A DNA stretch of 14,776 nucleotides, taken from contig JBEVKF010000035.1 of assembly GCA_040509755.1 (NCBI GenBank), positions 1 through 14,776 on the forward strand, in the 5' to 3' direction. Each line of letters begins with the position of its first letter. Position 1 is the stretch's first letter. This DNA comes from JACVRW01 sp040509755 (GTDB taxonomy: Bacteria > Actinomycetota > Thermoleophilia > Solirubrobacterales > Thermoleophilaceae). The notes below the pieces were generated by a model. It made no database searches, had not been told where the DNA came from, and saw only the letters and a list, made by a program, of their open reading frames with translations. Positions 8,014 through 14,255 of this stretch are shown here, piece by piece. Position numbers and translations under genes: made by a program.

Positions 8014-8996
8014 GCGACCATGCCCACGAGCACGCAGACCATGCCGCCGATGATTCCCCAGAAGGCCGCGACGCTGCCCGCGAAGGGGAAGGCGACGTTC
8101 ATTCCGAAGATGCTCGCGAACAGGGTCAGCGGCAGGATCACCACGCTGAAGGCCGTGAGCACGCGCAGCACCTCGTTCACGCGGTGGGAGAGCACCGATT
8201 CGTTGGTGTCCTCGAGCGCCTCCACGACCTCCTTGAAGTTCTCGAGCATGTCCCAGATGCGCTCCGACGCGTCGACGATGTCGTCGAAGTAGACCTCGAG
8301 ATCCTCGGCCAGGTAGCGCTGCTTGGTGCGCTCCAGGTCGCGAAGGACGGCGCGCTGCGGGCGGATCACCTTGCGGAAGTTGATGATCTCCTGCGTGGAG
8401 TTGGAGAGGTCGCGCACGACCTCGTCGGCGAGGCCCTCGAAGATGTCCTCCTCGAGGCGCTCTAGCTTGTTTCCGATCTTGCGCAGCATCGGGAAGCAGT
8501 AGTCGAAGGAGTCGTCGACGATCTTGTAGAGCAGGTAGCCCGACCCCTTGGACAGCATCGCGTTGCGGACCTCCTGGGAGGAGCGGCAGCGCTCGAAGAG
8601 GTACTCCACCGGCGGCAGCGGAGAGTTGGGCAGCGTGATGAGGAAATCGGGGCCGATGAAGATGTCGAGCTCGGCGGCGTTCAGCCGCCCGACGGTCTTG
8701 TCGTACACCGGGAAGTGCAGGACGATGAACAGATAGTCGGGGTACTCGTCGATCTTCGGCCGCTGGTTTCGCGACAGGACGTCCTCGTAGTCGAGCGGGT
8801 GGAACTCGAAGTGCTCCTCGAGCCAGGCCCGGTCTACGGAACCCGGACGCTCGATGTTGATCCAGCGCAGGCCGTCTGACTCGACGACCTCGACATTCGG
8901 CTCAGCCTGGGCTGCCTGGCTCGACGCGCCGTCCGCCAGCGCACGCGCCCGTGCGCGCGCCGAGCGCCTGATACGGGGCTTGAAAAGGCTCGGCAT
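7986..8996 (-). CDS. corA: CorA-family magnesium transporter
   Basis: 336 aa, typical of CorA/Mrs2/Alr1 divalent-cation channels (homopentamers). The soluble N-terminal domain (about 30-240) has alpha/beta funnel features (LDYEDVLSRNQRPKIDEYPDYLFIV); a long charged helix follows (about 195-275); two C-terminal TMs lie at about 278-297 and 309-329. The signature GMN is intact at residues 298-300 (IFGMNVAF), directly after TM1, and the C-terminus is basic (YFRRRGWL) as in the family. The ATG start has only a weak Shine-Dalgarno. The gene ends inside the GH13 coding sequence (28-bp tail-to-tail overlap) and is divergent from the riboswitch-controlled operon. No M-box riboswitch is visible upstream. 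Confidence 0.92.
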   Translation of the reverse strand: MPSLFKPRIRRSARARARALADGASSQAAQAEPNVEVVESDGLRWINIERPGSVDRAWLEEHFEFHPLDYEDVLSRNQRPKIDEYPDYLFIVLHFPVYDKTVGRLNAAELDIFIGPDFLITLPNSPLPPVEYLFERCRSSQEVRNAMLSKGSGYLLYKIVDDSFDYCFPMLRKIGNKLERLEEDIFEGLADEVVRDLSNSTQEIINFRKVIRPQRAVLRDLERTKQRYLAEDLEVYFDDIVDASERIWDMLENFKEVVEALEDTNESVLSHRVNEVLRVLTAFSVVILPLTLFASIFGMNVAFPFAGSVAAFWGIIGGMVCVLVGMVAYFRRRGWL

Positions 8997-9054
8997 GGGA
9001 TCTGAGCGGGTCGTCCAGCGCGTTCACAGGGATGATTCTACTTGCGGGGGTCGC

Positions 9055-9060
9055 TATCCT
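9055..9060 (+). promoter_or_regulatory. Probable -10 box of the riboswitch/PLP-enzyme transcript
   Basis: TATCCT, identical to the LuxR -10, lies about 20 nt before the first riboswitch helix, a suitable place for a start site near 9067. A convincing -35 at 17-18 bp was not found. Confidence 0.4.
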
Positions 9061-9076
9061 TTCCCGCACACATAGC

Positions 9077-9183
9077 CGTTGCATCGAGAGGGGTGGAGGG
9101 ACATGGCCCGGTGAAGCCCCGGCAACCGCCTCCGGTCGTAGTACGACCGGAGGAACGGTGCCAATTCCATCGAGATGTGATCG
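9077..9183 (+). ncRNA. SAM-I-type riboswitch (S-box), apparently lacking P4
   Basis: The conserved S-box core is present in order: GAGAGG (9086-9091), GGAGGGACATGGCCC (9095-9109), GTGAAG, GGCAACC (9121-9127), GGTGCCAATTCC (9157-9168) and GAGATG (9172-9177). P1 pairs 9079-9085 with 9174-9180 (two G-U pairs); P2 closes with GGGG 9090-9093 and CCCC 9117-9120; P3 is a perfect 11-bp stem (9129-9139 with 9143-9153) with a 3-nt loop. In canonical SAM-I RNAs a P4 hairpin separates AAUUCC from the 3' P1 strand; here only a few bases remain. S-boxes bind S-adenosylmethionine and switch off methionine or sulfur genes. The downstream gene is a threonine-synthase-family enzyme, not a standard met gene. 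Confidence 0.88.
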
Positions 9184-9244
9184 GACGCCTCCATCAGGTC
9201 TCCGTCACACAGCGACGGAGGCTTTCAAATTGAAAGGGGCGTTC
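9183..9244 (+). promoter_or_regulatory. Expression platform: helix able to sequester the Shine-Dalgarno, enclosing a second hairpin
   Basis: Bases 9183-9191 can pair with 9236-9244 in a continuous 9-bp helix (two G-U pairs) that covers the GGGG Shine-Dalgarno (9236-9239) and ends at the ATG. Inside it, 9196-9206 pairs with 9214-9224 in an 11-bp stem (two G-U) with a 7-nt loop, followed only by TC, so a poor U-tract for termination. An alternative 6-bp pairing (9187-9192 with 9217-9222) excludes the SD helix. This favours control of translation rather than transcription. Confidence 0.6.
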
Positions 9245-10474
9245 ATGGCTGTCCAGGCATTGTCCTGCAAGGAGTGCGGTAGCGAGTACGAGTTGGAGGC
9301 GCGCTACGTGTGCGAGCGCTGCTTCGGGCCGCTCGAGGTGAAGTACGACCTCGGCGCGTTGGACGCCGAGACGGTCAAGCGGCGGATCCAGGCGGGGCCC
9401 CAGAACCTGTGGCGCTACGCCGACTTCCTGCCGTTCGCCCAAGCGCCGCGCAGCGCGCTGCCTGCGGGCTGCACGCCGCTCCTGCGGGCCACACGCCTGG
9501 CCGAGCGGCTCGGTCTGCGCGAGGTCTGGGTCAAGAACGACGCCGCCAATCCGACCCACTCCTTCAAGGACCGGGTTGTCACGGTGGCGCTCGCAAAGGC
9601 CCAGGAGCTCGGCCTCGGGGTGGTGGCCTGTGCCTCGACGGGGAACCTTGCCAACGCCGTGGCCGCGCACGCCGCGGCGGCGGGTCTCGACTCCTATGTG
9701 TTCATACCGGCCGATCTCGAGGAGCAGAAGATCCTCGCCACGGGCGTCTACGGAACCCAGCTCGTGACGGTGCGCGGCAACTACGACGACGTCAACCGGC
9801 TCTGCACCGAGCTGTCGGCCGAGCGCGATTGGGCCTTTGTGAACGTCAACGTGCGCCCCTACTACGCCGAGGGCTCAAAGACGCTCGCCTACGAGATCGC
9901 CGAGGCGCTCGGCTTCGAGTTGCCCGATCGCGTGGTCGCGCCGGTGGCCTCCGGGTCGCTGTTCACCAAGATCGCGCGCGGGTTCGACGAGTGGCGCGAG
10001 ATCGGGCTGGTGTCGGGCGAGTCACCGGTCATGAACGGCGCGCAGGCGGACGGCTGCTCGCCCGTGGCGCACGCGTTCGAGGAGGGCTGGGATGTCTGCA
10101 AGCCCGTCAAGCCCTCCACGATCGCCAAGTCGCTCGCCATCGGCAACCCGGCCGACGGTCCGTACGCGCTCGAGCTGGCGCGGCGCACGGGCGGCTCAGT
10201 GGAGTCCGTCAGCGACGAGGAGATCCGGGCGGGCATCCGGCTGCTGGCCGAGACGACCGGGGTCTTCACGGAGACGGCCGGGGGCACGACCACGGCACAG
10301 CTCGCAAAGCTTGCGGCGAGCGGCGCGATCGACCCCGATGAGCGCGTGGTTCTCCTGATCACCGGCGAGGGCCTGAAGACCCTCGACGCGGTGCGCGGCA
10401 CGTTCCAGACGCACGAGATCGACGCGAGCGTGGAGTCGTTCGAGGCCACGGTGCCGGTCGCGGCGGCGGCATAG
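9245..10474 (+). CDS. thrC: Threonine-synthase-family PLP enzyme, SAM-riboswitch controlled
   Basis: 409 aa from ATG 9245, which has GGGG 5 nt upstream; the frame stays open back through the riboswitch to 9032, but that part is not protein. N-terminus: a zinc-ribbon-like motif (C8, C11, C23, C26), as in archaeal and plant-type threonine synthases. The fold-type II PLP domain follows, with Schiff-base Lys108 in NPTHSFKDR and a phosphate loop STGNLANAVAAHA. Threonine synthase converts O-phosphohomoserine to threonine. Here several positions differ from canonical ThrC as I recall it: His for Gly in NPTGSFKDR, STGNLANA for STGNTxxS, ASGSLFTKI (S236-I242) in place of the Gly/Asn-rich GNxGN loop, ETAGGTTTA for EPAxAAS, and TGEGLK for TGNGLK. 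With the riboswitch before it and a CysO-like carrier after it, a role in homocysteine or methionine synthesis is a real alternative. Confidence 0.85.
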   Translation: MAVQALSCKECGSEYELEARYVCERCFGPLEVKYDLGALDAETVKRRIQAGPQNLWRYADFLPFAQAPRSALPAGCTPLLRATRLAERLGLREVWVKNDAANPTHSFKDRVVTVALAKAQELGLGVVACASTGNLANAVAAHAAAAGLDSYVFIPADLEEQKILATGVYGTQLVTVRGNYDDVNRLCTELSAERDWAFVNVNVRPYYAEGSKTLAYEIAEALGFELPDRVVAPVASGSLFTKIARGFDEWREIGLVSGESPVMNGAQADGCSPVAHAFEEGWDVCKPVKPSTIAKSLAIGNPADGPYALELARRTGGSVESVSDEEIRAGIRLLAETTGVFTETAGGTTTAQLAKLAASGAIDPDERVVLLITGEGLKTLDAVRGTFQTHEIDASVESFEATVPVAAAA

Positions 10475-10493
10475 CCGGCCCGCTCGGCTGGGC

Positions 10494-10499
10494 TAGTAT
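10494..10499 (+). promoter_or_regulatory. Possible internal -10 box for the sulfur-carrier gene
   Basis: TAGTAT lies in the 35-bp gap after the PLP-enzyme stop and 10 nt before the carrier ATG, the same spacing as the LuxR -10. The same TAGTAT occurs as the cupin -10. The -35 region is poor. If used, the carrier would be made leaderless and outside riboswitch control. Confidence 0.4.
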
Positions 10500-10509
10500 C
10501 TCGACCCGC

Positions 10510-10785
10510 ATGAGCGTGACAGTCAAGATCCCGACACAGCTGCGCAGCGTCACCGGAGGCGACGGCGAGACGACGGTCGAGGGAGCCACGACCGTCGGCG
10601 AGGTGCTCGACGGGCTCTATGACCGCTTCGACGGACTGCGCGACCGGATCGCAGAGGACGGCGACCTGCGCCGCTTCGTGAACGTCTACGTCGGTGGGGA
10701 GGACATCCGCTTCCTCGACGGCCTGGACACCTCGGTCGAGGACGGCGACGAGGTAACGATCCTGCCCGCCGTCGCGGGCGGCTGA
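10510..10785 (+). CDS. MoaD/ThiS-family sulfur carrier protein, CysO-like
   Basis: 91 aa, beta-grasp (ubiquitin-like) fold. It begins VTVKIPTQLRSVTGG, has a central TTVGEVLDGL helix, RRFVNVYVGGEDIRFLDGL, and ends DGDEVTILPAVAGG. The C-terminal Gly90-Gly91 is the site at which an E1-like enzyme adenylates and then thiocarboxylates such carriers. The whole protein closely resembles mycobacterial CysO as I recall it, including the VTILPAVAGG tail. CysO delivers sulfur to CysM for cysteine synthesis and is then trimmed by the JAMM protease Mec. Here a threonine-synthase-like PLP enzyme sits 35 bp upstream where a CysM-like partner might be expected; no E1, rhodanese or JAMM gene is in the window. 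The stop TGA overlaps the CTG start of the next gene. Confidence 0.92.
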   Translation: MSVTVKIPTQLRSVTGGDGETTVEGATTVGEVLDGLYDRFDGLRDRIAEDGDLRRFVNVYVGGEDIRFLDGLDTSVEDGDEVTILPAVAGG

Positions 10786-11738
10786 ACACCCTCGTCACCG
10801 GGGCCCAGGGGTTCCTGGGCTCCTGGCTCGCGCAGCGGCTGCTCGACGAGGGCCGCGCCGTGGTCGCGCTGCGCCGTGACGTGGAGCCCGACTCTCGTTT
10901 TCGTACCGAGGGGATCGAGGACCGGTGCATCGTGGCGATGGCCGACCTGACCGACCACGACGCGCTGGTGCGCGTGCTCAACGAGCACGAGGTGGGGGAG
11001 GTGTTCCACCTTGCGGCGCAGACGATCGTGAGCACCGCCAACCGCTCGCCGCTTGCGACCTGGGAGGCCAACGTGCGCGGGACCTGGAGCCTGCTCGAGG
11101 CGTGTCGCTCGCTCGGGACGGTGCGCAAGATCGTCGTGGCGTCCTCGGACAAGGCCTACGGGGACCATGTCGAGCTGCCCTATCGCGAGGACTTCGCGCT
11201 CCAGCCGCGCTACCCCTACGACACCTCGAAGGCGTGCGCGGACCTGATCGCGCGCTCGTATGCACACACCTATTCGCTGCCGATCGCGGTCACCCGGCTG
11301 GCGAACATCTACGGGCCGGGCGACGTGAACTGGTCGCGCCTCGTGCCGGACACCGCGCGCGCTCTCGCGGCCGGGGAGCGCCCGGTCATTCGCTCCGATG
11401 GAACGCCGGAGCGCGACTACCTGTACGTGGAGGACGCCGTCGACGCCTACCTGGCGATCGCCGCGTCGCTCGACCGCCCGGCGTTCCACGGCCGCGCCTG
11501 GAACGCCGGCTGGGGGCAACCGGTCAAGGTGGTCGATCTGGTTCGAACCCTGATCGCCGTTTCGGGGGTGGCCGTGGAGCCCGACCTCCACGGGACGGGC
11601 ACGCCGCACGGCGAGATCGACCGCCAGTACCTCGATTCGAGCGCGATCCGCGCGGAGCTCGGCTGGGAGCCGCGCTGGGAGCTGGCCGAGGGGCTCCGGG
11701 CGGCGTGGGAGTGGTATCGCCGTCACCTGGGCGGGTGA
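10782..11738 (+). CDS. NAD-dependent epimerase/dehydratase (extended SDR, nucleotide-sugar type), CTG start
   Basis: 318 aa if translated from CTG 10782, which overlaps the carrier stop as CTGA. The first ATG/GTG/TTG in frame is GTG 10860, which would delete the NAD-binding motif; upstream of it the frame encodes NTLVTGAQGFLGSWLAQRLL, the TGxxGFLG dinucleotide motif at residues 6-13. No other start codon lies between, so CTG is the best choice. Further marks: HLAAQTIV, catalytic Ser of SSDKAYGD (121-127), YxxxK as Y146/K150 (YDTSK), RLANIYGPGD and RDYLYVEDAVDAYL. The pattern is closest to GDP-mannose/CDP-glucose 4,6-dehydratase-like enzymes; the substrate cannot be fixed. Overlapping stop and start suggest translational coupling to the carrier, with no obvious biochemical link. 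An 8-bp hairpin with a GTGA loop spans the stop. Confidence 0.88.
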   Translation: MNTLVTGAQGFLGSWLAQRLLDEGRAVVALRRDVEPDSRFRTEGIEDRCIVAMADLTDHDALVRVLNEHEVGEVFHLAAQTIVSTANRSPLATWEANVRGTWSLLEACRSLGTVRKIVVASSDKAYGDHVELPYREDFALQPRYPYDTSKACADLIARSYAHTYSLPIAVTRLANIYGPGDVNWSRLVPDTARALAAGERPVIRSDGTPERDYLYVEDAVDAYLAIAASLDRPAFHGRAWNAGWGQPVKVVDLVRTLIAVSGVAVEPDLHGTGTPHGEIDRQYLDSSAIRAELGWEPRWELAEGLRAAWEWYRRHLGG

Positions 11739-11746
11739 CCGCCCAG
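11727..11746 (+). terminator. Hairpin at the epimerase stop codon, possible terminator
   Basis: Perfect 8-bp stem (11727-11734 with 11739-11746) closed by a GTGA (GNRA-type) tetraloop that contains the stop codon's TGA. No U-run follows, so termination is uncertain; it may instead protect the 3' end of the operon mRNA. Confidence 0.35.
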
Positions 11747-11821
11747 CGGTAGAGGCCTGGAGGCCGATCTTTGGACATCCGGCGGTATCCCTCCGGGCCA
11801 GGAAACGTCAAAATCCCAGCA

Positions 11822-12016
11822 ATGGCGCAACCCCGGATCAAGCGTTACGCCCTGGTGCCCGAGAGCGACAGGGCAGGCGTGCGCAGCTTCCAGCTTGCGC
11901 GCGTGGCGTCCGGATCCCATCCCGCGCTGGTCGCCGGGCGCCTGGAGCGGATGGAGGAGATCGCGGAGCTCGACCGGGCGCGCGAGGACAACGGGGCGCC
12001 GCCCCGCCCGCGCTGA
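11822..12016 (+). CDS. Small hypothetical protein (64 aa)
   Basis: Reads MAQPRIKRYALVPES, then a basic/amphipathic middle (SFQLARVASGSHPALVAGRLERMEEIAELDRA) and a Pro/Arg tail. I do not recognise a family. Third codon positions are mostly G/C as in the neighbours, which supports coding. The frame extends to a TTG at 11771, but the ATG at 11822 is more likely. No Shine-Dalgarno is present; CAAAAT (11809-11814) ends 7 nt before the ATG and could be the -10 of a leaderless transcript. Charged, no membrane segment or signal peptide. Confidence 0.5.
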   Translation: MAQPRIKRYALVPESDRAGVRSFQLARVASGSHPALVAGRLERMEEIAELDRAREDNGAPPRPR

Positions 12017-12025
12017 GGCCTCGTT

Positions 12026-12060
12026 GTCGAGTTAGCGGGCGCTGGGACCGCTAACTCGAC
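12026..12060. repeat. 13-bp perfect inverted repeat (hairpin or operator)
   Basis: 12026-12038 is the exact reverse complement of 12048-12060, with 9 nt between; four more outer pairs are possible if two G-U wobbles are allowed. It lies in the 109-bp gap between the small ORF and the VOC gene. No U-run follows on the plus strand, so it may be an operator, an mRNA-end hairpin or a dispersed palindromic repeat rather than a classical terminator. Its GTTAG/CTAAC core is less GC-rich than the surroundings. Confidence 0.7.
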
Positions 12061-12125
12061 GATGGACGATGAGTTGAACCGCGAACATCAGTCTCCAATG
12101 TGGATCCGGCGGACTAGGAGACCCA

Positions 12126-12533
12126 ATGTCGTTGAGAGATGGGCGCGTGGCAACGAGGATCCCTGTGCGGGACCTCGCCCGAGCGCGGCAGTTCTACGCC
12201 GAGAAGCTCGGCCTCGAGCCCAGCGAGGCGCGGCCGGGCGGCCTGCTCTACCGCGGTGCGAGCGGCGAATTTGCGCTGTTTGAATCCACCGGGGCGTCGG
12301 CGGGCACGTTCACCCAGATGGGGTGGGATGTCGACGACATCGAGGCCACGGTCGCCGAGCTGAAGGATCGCGGGGTGGTGTTCGAGGAGGTCGACGTCCC
12401 CGGGCTCGAGACGGTTGAGGGAATCGCCGAAGTGGCCGGCAACTATCCCAGCAAGGGCGGCAAGGGAGAGCGGGCCGCGTGGTTTCGCGACATCGACGGC
12501 AACATGCTCGGGGTCGGCCAACGTATTGACTGA
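12126..12533 (+). CDS. VOC family protein (glyoxalase/bleomycin-resistance fold), metal site degenerate
   Basis: 135 aa, one vicinal-oxygen-chelate domain of two beta-alpha-beta-beta-beta modules: module 1 starts RIPVRDLARARQFYAEKLGL, module 2 starts MGWDVDDIEATVAELKDRGV and ends AAWFRDIDGNMLGVGQ. ATG 12126 has an AGGAG 5 nt upstream. Classical metal-binding VOC enzymes carry His near the first strand (VxHxVL) and a Glu after DPDGN; here the equivalent places hold Arg/Pro and Gly (DIDGNMLGVG), so a metal-independent binding or resistance role is more likely than glyoxalase I activity. The gene is 8 bp upstream of the MFS gene in the same direction and is probably co-transcribed, which hints at a shared role in handling a toxic or small organic compound. 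Confidence 0.88.
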   Translation: MSLRDGRVATRIPVRDLARARQFYAEKLGLEPSEARPGGLLYRGASGEFALFESTGASAGTFTQMGWDVDDIEATVAELKDRGVVFEEVDVPGLETVEGIAEVAGNYPSKGGKGERAAWFRDIDGNMLGVGQRID

Positions 12534-12541
12534 CCCCCAAC

Positions 12542-13819
12542 TTGACCGAGCCCATGCCGTCCTCCCGCTCCATCGTGCGCACGTATCTCGTGCTCATGCT
12601 CGGCAACACACTCGCGGCCTCATTCATCTGGGGCATCAACACGATCTTCCTGCTGGACGCCGGGCTCTCGAATCTCGAGGCCTTCGCGGCGAACGCCTTC
12701 TTCACCGCGGGGATGGTGATTTTCGAGGTGCCGACCGGGATCGTCGCCGACACCGTCGGACGGCGAGCCTCGTACCTGCTCGGCACAGTCACGCTGAGCG
12801 CGTCGACATTTCTCTACGTGCTGCTGTGGCAGGTTGAGGCGCCGTTCTGGCAGTGGGCGGCCGTGTCGCTTCTGCTCGGGCTCGGCTTCACCTTCTTCTC
12901 CGGCGCGGTCGAGGCGTGGCTGGTCGATGCCCTGGTCGCGACGGGCTTCACGGGCGAGCTTGAACGGGTCTTCGGCCGCGGCCAGGTCGTGAGCGGCGCG
13001 GCCATGCTCTCGGGCTCGGCCGCGGGCGGATTCATTGCCCAGCACACCAGCCTCGGAATCCCGTTCGTCCTGCGCGGGGCCGTCCTGATCGTGATGTTCG
13101 CCGTCGCGTTCCGGCTCATGCACGACATCGGCTTCAAACCCGCGAAGGGCGGCCCGCCGCTCGCGGAGATGAGAAAGGTGGCCTCCGCCTCGATCGAGTA
13201 CGGCTGGCGGGTCCCGGCGGTCAAGTGGCTGATGGTCGAGGCGCTATTCACCGGCGGGGTGGGCTTCTACGCCTTCTACGCCCTTCAGCCCTACCTGCTG
13301 GAGCTGTACGGCGACCCGGAGGCCTACCAGATCGCGGGGCTCGTGGCGGCGATCGTGGCCGGCGCACAGATCCTCGGCGGCTTTGCGGCACCCTTGATCC
13401 GCCACCTCTTTCGCCGCCGCACCTCCGGGCTGGTCGCGACCACGATCGTCAGCGTCATCTCGCTTGGCCTGATCGGGGTTGTCGAGAGCTTCTGGGCGGT
13501 GACCGGCCTGATCGTCGTCTGGGCGCTCATGTTCGCGGCCACCATGCCCATTCGCCAGACGTACATCAACGGCATGATCCCCTCGCGCCAGCGCGCGACG
13601 ATCCTCTCCTTCGACTCGCTGATGAGCTCCGCCGGCGGGGTCTGGGCCCAGCCGGCGCTCGGCCGGGCCGCCGACGTGTATGGCTACGCGCCCTCCTACC
13701 TGATGAGCGCGGGCATTACGGTCTTCGCCCTGCCCTGCCTTCTGCTCTCAAGGCGTGAGAACGCCCCCGCCGACACCGTCGAAGTGATCGACTCGGATCC
13801 GGTCACAGCGCAGCGTTGA
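12542..13819 (+). CDS. MFS transporter
   Basis: 425 aa from TTG 12542; an ATG four codons later (12554) is an equally possible start, and neither has a clear Shine-Dalgarno, fitting translational coupling to the VOC gene. About 12 hydrophobic TM segments in two halves. Motif A between TM2 and TM3 is intact (GIVADTVGRR, residues 66-75), preceded by EVPTG as in drug-type exporters. A hydrophilic central loop (about 195-215, FKPAKGGPPLAEMRK) separates the halves. The second half holds FFRRR-like basic loops (HLFRRRTSG) and MIPSRQRATILSFDSLMSS, common in uncharacterised MFS permeases. Substrate unknown; efflux is more likely than uptake. The last 17 bp overlap the 3' end of the convergent marR gene. 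Confidence 0.9.
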   Translation: MTEPMPSSRSIVRTYLVLMLGNTLAASFIWGINTIFLLDAGLSNLEAFAANAFFTAGMVIFEVPTGIVADTVGRRASYLLGTVTLSASTFLYVLLWQVEAPFWQWAAVSLLLGLGFTFFSGAVEAWLVDALVATGFTGELERVFGRGQVVSGAAMLSGSAAGGFIAQHTSLGIPFVLRGAVLIVMFAVAFRLMHDIGFKPAKGGPPLAEMRKVASASIEYGWRVPAVKWLMVEALFTGGVGFYAFYALQPYLLELYGDPEAYQIAGLVAAIVAGAQILGGFAAPLIRHLFRRRTSGLVATTIVSVISLGLIGVVESFWAVTGLIVVWALMFAATMPIRQTYINGMIPSRQRATILSFDSLMSSAGGVWAQPALGRAADVYGYAPSYLMSAGITVFALPCLLLSRRENAPADTVEVIDSDPVTAQR

Positions 13820-14255
13820 GCTCGCCGAGGAGCTCCCGGAGCTGGCGCATCTTTGCCTTGCCGAGCGCTCGGGTCCACTCGTCCTCCAACTCGGCGACGA
13901 CCTCGCGGGCGATCGCGTAGATCTCCGCGCCGCGCGCCGTGGCGCGCACCAGCTTCGCGCGCCGGTCGCTCGGATCGGGGACTCGCTCGACGTAGCCGTG
14001 GCGTTCGAGGTGGGCGACGAGCTCGGCCATCGACTGCTTTGTGATCTGAGCCCGCTCGGCGAGGACGCTGACGCGGGTGCCGTCGTCGTCCAAGAACTGG
14101 AACACATTGCCGTGGGGCGGGCGGACCTCTGGATGCCCGCGCTCGTGGAAGCGCCGGTGGAGCACCGCCGTCCCTACGCGAAACGGTTCCCGCAGGAGGA
14201 TCGCGAGGTTCGCAGGAGCCTCGCGCGAGCTGGTGTGGGGGAGACGGCTTGACAT
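13803..14255 (-). CDS. MarR-family transcriptional regulator
   Basis: 150 aa from ATG 14255. A frame running further upstream to 14375 would pass through the divergent promoter and the cupin coding region, so the shorter start is preferred. The winged-helix core is clear: VSVLAERAQITKQSMAELVAHLERHGYVERVPDPSDRRAKLVRATARG, with the DPSDRRAK wing diagnostic of MarR proteins. The N-terminal (about 10-35) and C-terminal (about 115-150) helices would form the dimer interface. MarR proteins are dimers that repress their own and neighbouring genes until a phenolic or other small ligand binds, or a Cys is oxidised. Here a palindrome lies directly before the start codon and inside the divergent cupin promoter, so autoregulation plus control of the cupin gene is likely. 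The ligand is unknown. Confidence 0.92.
   Translation of the reverse strand: MSSRLPHTSSREAPANLAILLREPFRVGTAVLHRRFHERGHPEVRPPHGNVFQFLDDDGTRVSVLAERAQITKQSMAELVAHLERHGYVERVPDPSDRRAKLVRATARGAEIYAIAREVVAELEDEWTRALGKAKMRQLRELLGELNAAL

Noticed and set aside
9196..9224. Intrinsic terminator of the riboswitch
   Set aside because: The hairpin is followed by a single TC and then mixed bases, so there is no U-run; the SD-sequestering helix explains the layout better. Not fully excluded.
9032..9244. N-terminal extension of the threonine-synthase-like protein
   Set aside because: This stretch is the SAM riboswitch and its expression platform; ATG 9245 has a Shine-Dalgarno and precedes the zinc-ribbon motif.
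12062..12283. 73-aa open frame before and overlapping the VOC gene
   Set aside because: No Shine-Dalgarno, no similarity, Arg/Pro-rich, and mostly inside the VOC coding region in another frame.
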